A stretch of DNA of 64,000 nt from Echinarachnius parma (Eukaryota; Echinodermata; Echinoidea; Clypeasteroida; Echinarachniidae). The notes below the pieces were generated by a model. The model saw only the letters and a program-made list of their open reading frames with translations, ran no database searches and was not told where the DNA came from. The stretch lies in contig JBAMJV010003226.1 of NCBI GenBank assembly GCA_037951105.1, positions 150,966 to 214,965 of the forward strand. Direction: 5' to 3'. The position numbers and the translations under genes are program-made. How positions within the stretch are numbered: the first letter of the stretch is position 1; each line of letters begins with the position of its first letter. Positions 54,101 through 61,249 of this stretch are shown one piece after another.

Positions 54101-56815
54101 ACCAGATAAACACTTGTCCTGAACATACACTAGTCAAATTTGCTCTGTACTCACTTAAAACACAATAAGAAAGTAGACCCCCACTAGAATGATAACCTCC
54201 TGGGCAGATGCTCAATAGGCATAACGACACACAATCAGATAAACATGAACTCAGCAAACATACTTAATAATCAAACGTAACAAACGAAACACATGTCAAA
54301 CATTTGCTCTAAACTCACTTTAATAAACTAGAATAACACCAACTAGAATAATGGCAGCCCATATTTATCCCCTCGGCTGAGGTACACAAAACACATAATA
54401 TACAGAAACACAAGGTCATACACAATATACACTCAAACTTACAATTATCAAATTAAAACTTACATTTATTAAACTTACAATTATCAAACATGTACATAAC
54501 AAACATACACTCATAGATCTGCCCTCTACTCACCTCAAAACCGATAAGAAAGTAGACACCGACTAGAATGATGGCAGCCCAGATAACCTCCTGGGCCGAG
54601 GAGGCAGGCATGAGGGTGTAGGTCGATTCAAGTATGATGACATCGTCTGTGTTGCTTTCAAACCGCAAACTAGCACCTCGTCCAAAACTGCAAACAGAAG
54701 TACAGATGTTTTCAGTATCAAAATATAAGATATTATATAACACCTTGGAATGTTCTCGAGTTGTGATTGGTTGAATTCAGGTCGCATGATATTCAGTAGA
54801 AATTGCCTATTGAATCCCTTTTATAGCCCCGACCGTGCATATCAAATCTTAAAACTAACCATTTCACCTACCATTCATCACTTTCTGCACATGCCAGCAA
54901 CGTTTCTAGATTCCTTTAATATTATTACCCTGGTCAACGGATACACATTTTGATCATTCCTGCACATAAAGTGCACATTTTCCACTCCCTAGGGAAGTAG
55001 TGTAAGAGGATTCTAAGGGATGACATGATTGGTGTTGCTTCCCTCGCACTCGTTACGGAAAACGCGCCTTTTCAATTGCCACACCCACTCTCTGGAACAA
55101 TCTTCCCGTTCACATCCGTGCCTCCACTACACTAGATTCATTCAAGACTGAACTCAAGACCCACTTATTTTGTATAATATAATCTCTATCGTCTCACTTA
55201 AATTACATGACTTTATTGTTCAATTACTTCTTTTCTATTAAATGTCATTATTTTGTGTAATTATTATTACTTGTAACAGCGCTTAGAAACCCTGTATTAA
55301 GCGCTTTATAAATGCAAGCTATTATTATTATTATTATTTTCAAACCAGAGCTGTGTACCTGCCTCATCCAAATCTGCAAATCATTAATACATGTACAAGT
55401 ACAGATGCTCAGAGTAAAAACAATTATTTGTTTAATTAACTTGTAAAAGAGACGAGAGATTTTTGGGCTAGTTTACCTATATTTTTTTCAGTAGTACTCA
55501 AGTTTAGCTTTGGACATCTCCTGTTCTACGCAATTAGAGATGCCATCTGGATGGTAATCCCCTAGCATTGTGCATGACCATATGTCATTTTTATTTTTCA
55601 TTTTCTATTTTATTTCACTTAAATAATGTATACCTGTATGTTTGATGCGAAATTGTATCTGATCTAATAGCTGTTATGTGATTCAATTTGATTTAATTGC
55701 TTTATCTAATTACTTACTCTTTAACATCAAATATGTTCTCCAGTTCCAACCAATGAGAGGTGTCCGCGAGATCATAATCCCTCAGCACTTCGTAAGACTC
55801 CTGGTCGACGACCACGGTCGTGTTGTCGGCTGCCACAACTAACAGGGACAATGTGATGTTTTCAGTGGAGCTTGCATTTGCGCCGTACCGTACCGGGCCT
55901 TTAAACTTCGCCTTGATAAATACATTCTCACCTAAGCTTGTGATGTTCACCACTGAATACAATGTTAAGGAGATTTACAGTTATATTTTGACAGGAATAT
56001 AAAAATGACACTGGAAATATTTTCTAAATTTATGCAAAAATTTGCAGGTAAAAAGTTGAATACGGTACTGTTTTCAACCATGTTCAAAGGAAACAAATTG
56101 TGAGGGTGTAATAACACAATTTAGCTTTTGGATGGCATTAGCAGAACTGGCAATATTGACATACGTGTGTTAATATTCAGGGAGGTTTCACAGAGCAATC
56201 AGGGAGATAGTGATGAAACACATGTATCCATCACCATGGGAGCAATCTCGGCTTTATCAGGGAGATGCTCAATTTTGTTTGTCAGGATGCGGAAAGATCT
56301 GTACATTTTCAGGGAGCCTCCTGCGGAATCAGGGAGACTTGGCAGCTCTGCATTGAGATGTGATGATAAACTAAAACCGGTTGGTTCAATTGTTTATTGC
56401 CTTTACTGTCAACGGTCTACATTTTTATTTGTAGAATTTAAGCCTCTCACAAAGGTTCTGATAGAATAGAAAGTTAATAGGCAATGTAGCTTTCGGCCAT
56501 CAAATGTATTAATTGCTGCTAAATTCCACTGACCCAAATGGTCAACCAAATATAACAGAACTTAAAGTTTATCTTTGTTTGGGGCCAACTAATTCAGATT
56601 TCAGGCCACTATAATGTGAAAACTCTTTTTACTTTTTACATGCATGCCTGACTGAGCCACAAGGCAAAAAAGTTAATTTCTACCATTTGGCTACGATAGG
56701 CCCATTTTGTTTATCTTGTTTATTACATTCTCAAAAGGATACAGTGAGATAAGCTGTTTGAGACGGGAAACACCTCTGGTTGTACCACCACCTCATCCTT
56801 GAGTGCAACAAAAAT
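36776..56815 (-). CDS. OCA2: OCA2 (P protein)-like multi-pass transporter, 15 exons, N-terminus missing
   Basis: Minus-strand exons 56743-56815, 55718-55952, 54534-54687, 53275-53412, 51975-52156, 51168-51306, 44210-44342, 42664-42808, 41529-41586, 40475-40583, 39656-39783, 38399-38458, 38008-38112, 37174-37361 and 36776-36860 join to 1932 nt: 643 codons and a TAG, with GT-AG junctions and phases that agree. The product matches vertebrate OCA2 along its length: a lumenal glycosylated loop, then transporter half 1 ([21 protein letters not shown]), a charged cytoplasmic linker, and half 2 ([31 protein letters not shown]). OCA2 sits in pigment-organelle membranes, supports chloride flux and raises lumenal pH. 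The same role here is inferred. The vertebrate protein is about 840 aa, so roughly 180-200 N-terminal residues are not found. The introns are full of repeats, several derived from the gene's own exon edges. Confidence 0.92.
37174..37361 (-). CDS. OCA2: OCA2-like exon 14: [14 protein letters not shown]
   Basis: 188 nt between 'aaaccag' and 'gtaagtgg'. It encodes [20 protein letters not shown], then [33 protein letters not shown] and SFYDFF. The human protein matches closely, and [11 protein letters not shown] mirrors [11 protein letters not shown] of exon 6. Confidence 0.97.
37440..37572 (-). pseudogene. Decoy copy of exon 14 ending in a stop
   Basis: After an intact 'gcgccag' acceptor the frame reads [20 protein letters not shown] and [20 protein letters not shown], then KH and TAA. 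The first 31 residues equal exon 14. The conserved [12 protein letters not shown] is destroyed and there is no donor. It lies about 80 bp on the acceptor side of exon 14. If the acceptor were used, the protein would lose its last signature, so it is either ignored or gives a truncated form. Confidence 0.88.
38008..38112 (-). CDS. OCA2: OCA2-like exon 13: second transporter signature
   Basis: 105 nt between 'tttctag' and 'gtaagttt'. It encodes [20 protein letters not shown] and [26 protein letters not shown] mirrors FLDNVTT of exon 5, reflecting the inverted-repeat fold of this transporter type. Confidence 0.97.
38399..38458 (-). CDS. OCA2: OCA2-like exon 12
   Basis: 60 nt, phase 0 at both ends, between 'tttgacag' and 'gtgagaga'. 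It encodes [20 protein letters not shown], corresponding to human [20 protein letters not shown]. Confidence 0.93.
38896..39073. mobile_element. TA-flanked MITE (CAGTCAAACCTGTCTTAGTG ends)
   Basis: CAGTCAAACCTGTCT and its inverse AGACAGGTTTGACTG bound 178 bp, with TA outside. The inner text 'tatagtggccacctg' repeats several times. It is the same family as 62729-62912. A (TA)n run follows at 39110-39151. Confidence 0.88.
39656..39783 (-). CDS. OCA2: OCA2-like exon 11
   Basis: 128 nt between 'tttttcag' and 'gtaagata'. It encodes [20 protein letters not shown], then [19 protein letters not shown], almost identical to human [43 protein letters not shown]. Confidence 0.97.
39838..40215 (-). repeat. 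Three degraded copies of exon 11 acceptor side
   Basis: Near 39838-39925, 40000-40090 and 40160-40210 the + strand text 'actcaaccctatgcatgatg', 'atcggccaggaataacagag', 'attaccgctatccaacct' follows exon 11. 'gaggtcaaaggtcaa'-type spacer lies between. Copies are old and not open. Confidence 0.8.
40475..40583 (-). CDS. OCA2: OCA2-like exon 10
   Basis: 109 nt between 'aatggcag' and 'gtgagttt'. It encodes [20 protein letters not shown], then [16 protein letters not shown], matching human [36 protein letters not shown]: the first helix of transporter half 2. Confidence 0.96.
40590..41235 (-). repeat. Tandem ~115-bp copies of the exon 10 acceptor side
   Basis: Four to five units contain 'caggaccttgtctgt' (part of exon 10 on +), 'cattgaaacatggaagaaaa', 'caaacatggttatacaatgc' and 'aaggaaaccaaaaatgtcta'. 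Only about 16 nt of exon is carried. Compared with the true exon edge the copies lack the 'gtactgcc' acceptor text. The last unit is split by the MITE at 41039. The unusually high identity of units suggests recent expansion. Confidence 0.9.
41039..41202. mobile_element. 164-bp MITE with 38-bp TIRs
   Basis: GGCCCCGTTGCAGAAAGAGA onward is inverse to the right end over 38 bp with one mismatch. CTT lies on both sides (41036-41038, 41203-41205). The uninterrupted text 'aggaccttgtctgtcattg' is present in neighbouring repeat copies, so the empty site is known. PIF/Harbinger or a related family is possible from the 3-bp duplication. Confidence 0.92.
41529..41586 (-). CDS. OCA2: OCA2-like exon 9
   Basis: 58 nt between 'tgccacag' and 'gtaacatg'. 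It encodes [19 protein letters not shown], corresponding to human [20 protein letters not shown]. It is short and poorly conserved, but phases join exons 8 and 10 exactly. Confidence 0.88.
41984..42654 (-). repeat. Five tandem ~134-bp copies of the exon 8 donor side
   Basis: Units begin (on +) near 41984, 42120, 42253, 42387 and 42521. Each repeats the last 77 nt of exon 8 plus the donor and about 45 bp of intron. The first half of the exon and its acceptor are absent. Four copies keep 'gta' at the donor; the most distal (41984) has 'cta'. On the minus strand each copied exon part follows 'taattagccattag' or similar, which could act as an acceptor (confident only for sequence, not use). One copy has an in-frame change of CGAGAC to TTAGAC/TGACAC in the middle. 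Confidence 0.9.
42664..42808 (-). CDS. OCA2: OCA2-like exon 8: cytoplasmic linker
   Basis: 145 nt between 'ttcacctag' and 'gtatgttg'. It encodes [29 protein letters not shown] and [14 protein letters not shown], matching human LKHEIHVWRLTAQRI...EETAVRRLLLGKV. It is a charged, probably helical or coiled segment between transporter halves. Its donor-side half is repeated five times just downstream. Confidence 0.95.
42830..43280 (-). mobile_element. CR1/L2-like LINE 3' fragment
   Basis: Minus-strand [34 protein letters not shown] and YGNRAF match the C-terminus of LINE ORF2. The following [19 protein letters not shown] is in another frame, so there is a frameshift near 43060. It ends near an (AAT)n run at 42825-42840 with 'ttataaagcgcc'. 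Confidence 0.88.
43533..43769. mobile_element. Mariner-like MITE (CAGGGTGGCCCA ends, TA flanks)
   Basis: CAGGGTGGCCCA at 43533 and its inverse TGGGCCACCCTG ending at 43769, with TA directly outside both. Further inside, 'acggaacggggt' and 'accccgttccatt' are inverse too. 237 bp and non-coding. Confidence 0.88.
43789..44099. mobile_element. GGGGGTGTTTCACAAAGATC palindromic MITE, copy 2
   Basis: The inverted ends run for more than 50 bp with 'cctaagttgaacttaa' and its inverse. It lies in intron 7, close to exon 7. Confidence 0.88.
44210..44342 (-). CDS. OCA2: OCA2-like exon 7
   Basis: 133 nt between 'cccctcag' and 'gtaagttt'. It encodes [20 protein letters not shown], then [20 protein letters not shown], matching human [30 protein letters not shown]. 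A membrane helix leads into the cytoplasmic linker. Confidence 0.95.
44420..44468 (-). repeat. Short copy of exon 7 acceptor side
   Basis: 'gaaatttgcaaagccaatat' plus 'gaaacagacacac' repeats the + strand text around exon 7's start ('gaaatttgcaaagccaatac', 'ctgaggggaaacagac'). The acceptor bases are altered. It lies on the acceptor side, about 100 bp away. Confidence 0.65.
44596..45464 (+). repeat. 31-bp satellite, about 28 copies
   Basis: The unit 'ggtttgactcgcttaaagtg' plus 'gggtttggcgc' repeats through nearly 870 bp with scattered changes and one or two shortened copies. It lies about 250 bp beyond exon 7's acceptor, in the large intron. Confidence 0.95.
45465..45645 (+). repeat. 33-bp tandem repeat, about five copies
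   Basis: 'aaggaccgctattcatacgg' followed by 'gtcatcttgtcat' repeats with small changes directly after the 31-bp satellite. Confidence 0.85.
46361..48123. repeat. Duplicated and inverted block in the large intron
   Basis: 46669-47039 recurs as a direct copy at 47774-48123 with few differences. 46361-46546 recurs inverted at 47592-47771. A TTAA-flanked MITE (47040-47584) lies exactly at the junction. Diverged ~300-bp units sharing 'catgtacatgtatg' and 'tatattagagcaat' text continue left to about 45880, so the area has duplicated repeatedly. Confidence 0.85.
47040..47584. mobile_element. 545-bp TTAA MITE (TTAAAGGGGTAGTTTAG ends)
   Basis: TTAAAGGGGTAGTTTAGTTT and its inverse bound the element over about 25 bp. 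TTAA is at both edges. The interior is AT-rich and non-coding. It is another piggyBac/Kolobok-style family, with ends similar in form to R1. Confidence 0.85.
48124..49102. other. Intronic sequence, no feature seen
   Basis: Part of the intron between exons 6 and 7, AT-rich. A phrase near 48870-48930 ('ctaggcttgagcctatgg') recurs near 41690 and 43320, so a low-copy repeat is present. Confidence 0.5.
49103..49417. mobile_element. GGGGGGTGTTTCACAAAGAT palindromic MITE, copy 3
   Basis: Long inverted ends: 'gggtgtttcacaaagatcct', 'aagtttaactta' against the inverse at 49385-49417. It is the same family as 43789-44099. Confidence 0.85.
49658..50385. mobile_element. Inverted-repeat element whose right end is amplified as an 87-bp satellite
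   Basis: The left end reads 'tgtgactggctatagaaaaa', 'cccggcacttgtcggta'. Its inverse occurs at 49878-49912 as 'taccgacaagtgcagggttt', 'tgctatagccggtcaca'. That right end then repeats about six times with an 87-bp period to 50385, each unit adding 'tacgggcaactacttttggc'. Because 87 is a multiple of three and the unit has no stop in one frame, a spurious repetitive ORF results. Confidence 0.8.
51168..51306 (-). CDS. OCA2: OCA2-like exon 6: [11 protein letters not shown] signature
   Basis: 139 nt between 'cgtttcag' and 'gtgagtat'. It encodes [20 protein letters not shown], then [20 protein letters not shown] and SDIQQA. This is the most conserved motif of the family, and the human protein is nearly identical here. 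Confidence 0.97.
51620..51905. repeat. LINE tail followed by (ATC)n microsatellite
   Basis: 'atgcgcctcaagagaatttc' and 'gatggcgcaatataaatgct' match the 3' UTR of the LINE at 31949. About 180 bp of (ATC/ATT)n follow. A ~50-bp direct repeat ('catctcctca.tatcaccaac') precedes it at 51495-51575. Confidence 0.75.
51975..52156 (-). CDS. OCA2: OCA2-like exon 5: first transporter signature
   Basis: 182 nt between 'tctctgcag' and 'gtattaaa'. It encodes [20 protein letters not shown], then [10 protein letters not shown] and [18 protein letters not shown], matching human [20 protein letters not shown]...[18 protein letters not shown]. The broken-helix FLDNVTT signature belongs to the substrate path in this transporter superfamily. 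The residue made across the junction with exon 6 is Ser, where human has Arg. Confidence 0.96.
52210..52425 (+). mobile_element. Diverged fragment of R1 MITE
   Basis: 'ggatctaataactttgtaga', 'gtgtgaaaattccatg' and 'catatggccgagcattgagt' follow the order of R1 (28762-29147). The right end is missing. Confidence 0.6.
52549..53221 (+). repeat. ~670-bp (GGA)n/(GAGAAG)n polypurine tract
   Basis: Uninterrupted purines are made of GGA triplets with regular GAGAAGGAGGA blocks, ending in (GAA)n at about 53180-53220. It sits in the intron between exons 4 and 5, only 54 bp from exon 4's donor. The two ~300-codon frames across it are Glu/Arg/Gly translations of the repeat, not genes. Confidence 0.95.
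53275..53412 (-). CDS. OCA2: OCA2-like exon 4
   Basis: 138 nt, phase 0 at both ends, between 'gcttttcag' and 'gtcagtat'. It encodes [20 protein letters not shown], then [20 protein letters not shown] and WGM, nearly the same as human IVHRTLAAMLGSLAALA...DFETLALLFGM. This is a membrane segment of transporter half 1. Confidence 0.95.
53625..53848. mobile_element. CAGGGATGCCAG-ended MITE
   Basis: CAGGGATGCCAG (53625-53636) and its inverse CTGGCATCCCTG (to 53848) bound the segment. The 8 bp outside (acatgatt / aattgatt) agree at six positions, compatible with a worn hAT-type duplication. It lies in intron 3 between exon 4 and its copy. Confidence 0.65.
53866..53970 (-). repeat. Copy of exon 4 acceptor side
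   Basis: It matches 53325-53440 at more than 90% by eye ('gttgaagctggtcagcacgg', 'gaccctagcatggctgctgt'). The acceptor CAG has become AAT ('ccattaaaagc' on +), so it cannot be spliced like exon 4. It lies on the acceptor side, beyond a small MITE. Confidence 0.85.
54140..54375 (-). repeat. Two degraded copies of exon 3 donor side
   Basis: 54150-54215 ('ctgtactcact', 'ataagaaagtagac', 'ccactagaatgataacctcc') and 54310-54370 ('actcactttaat', 'accaactagaataatggcag') match the + strand text of exon 3 from its donor ('ctactcacctcaaaaccgat') inward. Both lie on the donor side of the exon and have lost an open frame. Confidence 0.75.
54534..54687 (-). CDS. OCA2: OCA2-like exon 3: end of loop and next membrane helix
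   Basis: 154 nt between 'gtttgcag' and 'gtgagtag'. It ends with [20 protein letters not shown], the helix that corresponds to human TIATAILAGVYALIIFE. Two degraded copies of its donor-side half lie at 54145 and 54305. Confidence 0.92.
55035..55335 (+). mobile_element. CR1/L2-like LINE 3' fragment
   Basis: The + strand reads [40 protein letters not shown] and THLFCII then stop, the C-terminal end of LINE ORF2. A 3' UTR follows with 'gcgctttataaatgcaagct' and (ATT)n. It lies in intron 2 of the OCA2-like gene, antisense to it. Confidence 0.9.
55718..55952 (-). CDS. OCA2: OCA2-like exon 2: lumenal loop
   Basis: 235 nt between 'gtattcag' and 'gtaagta'. It encodes [20 protein letters not shown], then [19 protein letters not shown] and [10 protein letters not shown]. 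Four N-X-S/T sequons (NIT, NAS, NIT, NTT) show a glycosylated lumenal domain, as in OCA2, whose loop is also the least conserved part. Confidence 0.88.
56743..56815 (-). CDS. OCA2: OCA2-like exon 1 of those seen (partial gene)
   Basis: It encodes [20 protein letters not shown] followed by LSH, after 'ctttcag' and before 'gtatcc' (73 nt, enters in phase 0, leaves one base). It corresponds to the stretch after the first membrane helix of OCA2, at the start of the lumenal loop. It is the weakest exon, since it is short and this region is poorly conserved. The phase and the good fit with the next exon support it. Confidence 0.65.
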
Positions 56816-58047
56816 CTGAAAGAAATGTGGAAGAAAATTGACAATAAAACATCAAAGAACAAAATATGGTAACATATTAACATACTTGGAAACTGACAAA
56901 AAATACAATGTGCCCAAAGACAATTTATACATGTAGCTTATTTCAATATGACATGAGCTCTGAGCACAGAAGACTGGAAAAGGCAGGTTAGTAAAAAGTA
57001 AAAACTAGATGGATCTTAGACTGCGTCATTGCGCAATTTTTATGAGCACAGTTAACTTTGACCTTTGACCTAATAGTTGAGATATCACAATAAAGAGCTA
57101 TTTTTTTGCATATGCGCTCTGTGACCTTTGACCTCATGACCCCAAAATCTTATCAGTTCATTGGCTCCTCATGAAACAGACATGTACAAAGTTTGGTGAC
57201 AATTAGTCAATAGGTTCTTGAGATATTGCAATAACCATCTAAGCTTTGGGCCACTACAAATTTATGGTATGTCAAATTTTATTAGCCCAACTGGGCAACC
57301 AAAATTAACAGACTTCGTAATGTTTTTCCTTGTTTGGGACCACTCAATTGGGATGTAGGGCCAACAATTCAATAAATCTCTACTTTACTTGCCCAACTGG
57401 GCCACTATGAAGAAAGTTAATTTCCAGCATTGCTATGTTCATTAGTATGATCAAGTGTGTTAATCAGTTATAACAACATTACACCCACCCACCCCAATCA
57501 GTCTTCGATGTATGCCACTGTAACAAGTACGTCCAAAGTACAAGGACATTTACACATGAAATACAGACTTCAAATGAAGATAATAATAATAATGACAATA
57601 ATAATAATTGGTTTGATATAAATAGCGCCTATTATTATCATCTCTAAGCCCTTTACACTAGATAGATAAGATGGGTATCTCAGTGAATTTGACCTTAGAA
57701 CCTACCACAGTTTACAATTTGACACAGTTTAAAAAGTTTGAGGTACTGTAGTTCACAGTTACATGTAGTTACAATTTAATTCAGGGAAGACAGGGAAATA
57801 TTTAAAGGCATTCAATAACTAATTTACATGTACATGTATGTTACAACTGTAAGCAAAAACTGACAAAGATTGGTATCGTGTAATATTACTGGAGTTTGAT
57901 TTAAACATTGAGTAATGTGTGAAAGTTTCATGATCAATATATGTCATACGATCAAGTAATGAACGAAAAAGGAATGTGCTATTTGCTAATTCATTGCCAT
58001 TCAAATAATCCTCACTATTTAAAAACAAAATTTAAATCATAAATATC
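56816..58047. other. No exon found; LINE relics and duplicated text
   Basis: 'gacctttgacctcatgaccc' at 57120-57150 and 'gagatattgcaataa' belong to a common LINE/SINE-type relic. 56520-56640 and 57270-57370 share 'tggtcaaccaaatataacag'-like text. 57585-57670 is a (AAT)n plus 'atagcgcct' LINE tail. 57840-58030 is a diverged R1 fragment. I looked for a preceding OCA2 exon with a first membrane helix and found none. Confidence 0.5.
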
Positions 58048-58667
58048 TTAAAGGGAGAGATCCTCTTTTGCAAGCCAAAATTCATAAGTTGCGAGGATAT
58101 TGTCTTATATGAAAGGAAATGTCATTTAATAGCATGCCTGAAAAAATTAGGGCTTGAAATCTCTTTTTCGTGGAGTTATAGACCTAAAACTTATTAAACT
58201 GAGGGACGTCGGTTTAATGGGTACATACGTATTTTCGGCCGGTGAGTAAGTTCGTACACAGATTACACGGAGAGCCAGATCGGTATGCATGACCCTACGT
58301 GACCCGCACTAGCTACGTGACCCGCGCATAAGTACTAATGTGTGAGTGTTTACTAAGCAAAATACCCAAACATCGCTTAAACTGACTACATGTAATTATA
58401 TATTCTTTATTTTTGAGATCTTTTTCTGTGACATACATTAACAAATGTCGGCTTCACAATACCTTTATGAGAATTAGTACTATATTGTTGTAATATTATG
58501 CTAAATCAGTTGAACTCCTTTATTGACCGATATATAGTTTAAATGGAGGGACGCATTCGTTTTTCATTCGTAGAATCCAAATTAGATCCAAATTAGATCC
58601 AAATTGATCCCCATCCGTCAACTGAAAGCTGTTCAGACGTTTTGTAAAAGTGGACCTGTCCCTTTAA
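58048..58667. mobile_element. Probable TTAA-flanked element with AGGGA ends
   Basis: TTAA-AGGGAGAGATCC at the left and the inverse of AGGGACAGGTCC-TTAA at the right agree at 10 of 12. The length is 620 bp and it is non-coding. It is weaker than R1 but of the same form. Confidence 0.5.
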
Positions 58668-60825
58668 TAAGGAAGTGGACATTTGAAAAAACTATACCGA
58701 AAGAACCATTAAAGTAAAATGCAAGTGAAGTTTGTCAGTTCTGATACTTTGCTAGATCTATTTAAATACATGTATGACAGGACTAGACACTTGCACCGGC
58801 ACGCTGGCCCAGGGCCAGTGAAATTGCACTTTGGGCAAGAACTAAAATGTATAACAGTGAAACGTTGCTGGCCCGATCGGACAAGCTGATTTTCAACTCA
58901 ACATTGAAAGAATTATCTTGTTTTCTTCCTTGTCATGCTTCATCTATAACCATAGTTTTGATCAGGAAAGAGTGATATTTTGAATTAGTTAAAAGTTTAC
59001 TCATGAAATAACATTTTCGGGACAGTTAATTTTTCTTTCGGGCCACCAGAAAAGGGAAAGAAATTATTTCACTGGCTTCAACCAGGCCACTGACAAAAAA
59101 GGTAAGTGTGGAGCCCTGCTATATGAAGAAGATAAGATTCTACCAGCCCATTGACCTTAGGACCCACATTTATAATAGACTTGGTTATTTCATAATTACA
59201 TTTGGTCCTTTTTCCCCATTTATCTGTAATATTGAGGAAAGATGGAGGCTTTTACACCAAACATAATACAAAGCAAAACCTAAAAAACATGTATTACACT
59301 GTACATGTATATATATATTTAACCTTCAAATGAAAATATTTATTCATATTTAATTTATTTTTCCATATATATATAACAATAACAAATTATTTTACAAAAC
59401 AAAACAAAACAGGATATTCGTACAGGATATAGCAGGATATTCATGAAAAAGGTAAAATATGCAGTTCAACAACACTATATATAAATAAAAATCAAGAAAA
59501 TCTATTAGAAAATCTGCAACATACATGTAATATGAAATACAGGCGTATACGGAGGGACCAATTTAACCAAGTAGAGCTTGGTCCCCAGTACATATTGCAT
59601 GACCCTATAGTGGCTCTAAGCTTTTCTATGATATTATATATTTTTTAAAGGACCTAAAGAATACAACGTACTTTGGCACTTATTCCATAGTTGATGACTT
59701 GTAAAATAGGTCTGCCGAAAAAAAAATCCATGAATAATAAACACAGTAGTGATTCAAGACTAATTTTCTAATGTCAAATCTCATTTAGCAGCCAGTTTAC
59801 GCCCCACCCACATTTAGGGTCCAGAATCGGCAGCGTGATTGACATGTGATTGACAATTTATTGGCTTACGTCATGACACGTCATGACGCGTCATCTACAG
59901 AATTTAGTTCATTAGTCCGTACTTTAGATGACGTCACATTTTGGCGATTTAAAAGGGGCGTTCCCAGGACAATTAGATATAATTACCCCAAAATTGATTG
60001 ATTTCATGAGAAATGACTGCCAAATTCTTTTTCTTCAGGAAAAATTACATATAGAGAGCCGAATTGTGAAAATTAGGCCATGTAGACGCTATAGGTCATT
60101 TAAAGGGCATGAAAGGAAAAAATAACCTGCCAAACAGATGGGTTTTCCATTGAGTTTTTAGATTTAGTAACACTGTCAGATCATGAACAGCCATGGTGGC
60201 GCATGAATGTTATTTAAAGGTATCACAGTTTTAGTTTCTATCTCTAGCTAGAAAACAAAATTAAAAGCCTTGACAGGCCAGTGGCCTTAGGCTTAGCTAT
60301 GCCCTTGCATGTGCCCCACTTTATAGTATTTATCTTTTTGTAATAAGGTTTATGTAATTTGTGTAGATAATGTAAGTTTGGTTGCAGTGTTAACACAGGA
60401 CCCACCAGTTTCCTGTAGGCAATGGGTTAACCTGTTCTCTACTAGATTTTGCAAATCCTCATAGTGTTAATACATGATCCACCAGGTTCCTGTTCCGCAT
60501 TGGTCAAGAGATTTGGTTTGAGATAATACTTTGAACTAGTTGAATTTCAAAGTGCTTAACTTTTCAATATTAAACAAATTATTGAAATATCATGCAATAA
60601 CTCTGATGTAAACTATTTCATTACTAAATGATTGTATGTTTGCCCTTGACCAAAGAGGTTTAACACAATTTCATTGTTCTAACACATTTGATATATAATG
60701 GGTTTGTTTGATGTATATACCAGTACTTATATTTTATATCGATTTTCCTCAAACAAACTTGGAAATATAAACAAATTCTTTAAATGCTGGTACTGTACAC
60801 CTGCCCTTCACTATAAAGTTCAGTT
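58668..60825. other. No gene seen
   Basis: 58780-59120 has unassigned text rich in 'ggcccagggccagtg'-type words. 59400-59450 has a three-fold 'aggatattc' repeat. 59820-59935 is rich in 'acgtcatgac'. 60265-60310 shares 'ccttgacaggccagtggcct' with the inverse at 62243-62270. No exon or gene could be supported. Confidence 0.45.
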
Positions 60826-61249
60826 TTAAAGGGGACCACCAGGCAAAGAACAACACATTATTAAATGTTTTGGTACCGTTTTGTGATATCAAATAGATAC
60901 CAAACATTTTGCACAGTGCTGTGTAATTCATAAACAAAGCAATTAATTTCCACCACTTACGGAACCACTACTATTTCCTGGTTCCATATGGGCCAAACAT
61001 GTGCGAGTGCGCCAATGCTATTCACGCGTACGTTTGTAGACAATGGAATCCCGGGCGATTCGTTCGCTCTGCACACATTAGTCTTCGCAATTCAGACCGC
61101 ATGAACGCATGCTTTAGAATGGTGATGCGTTTTCCAATTATATATTTTTTCTGGAAACATATTTTTGTGAACTTGTTGATGGAATGGAATACTAAAGATG
61201 TTACCTTTCTTTAATAAGAATATTATTTTTGGGTGGTGGTACCCTTTAA
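60826..61249. mobile_element. TTAA MITE (AAAGGGGACCACCAGG ends)
   Basis: TTAAAGGGGACCACC at the left and the inverse of TTAAAGGGTACCACCACCC at the right. TTAA is at both edges. 424 bp with no recognisable protein. Confidence 0.7.
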
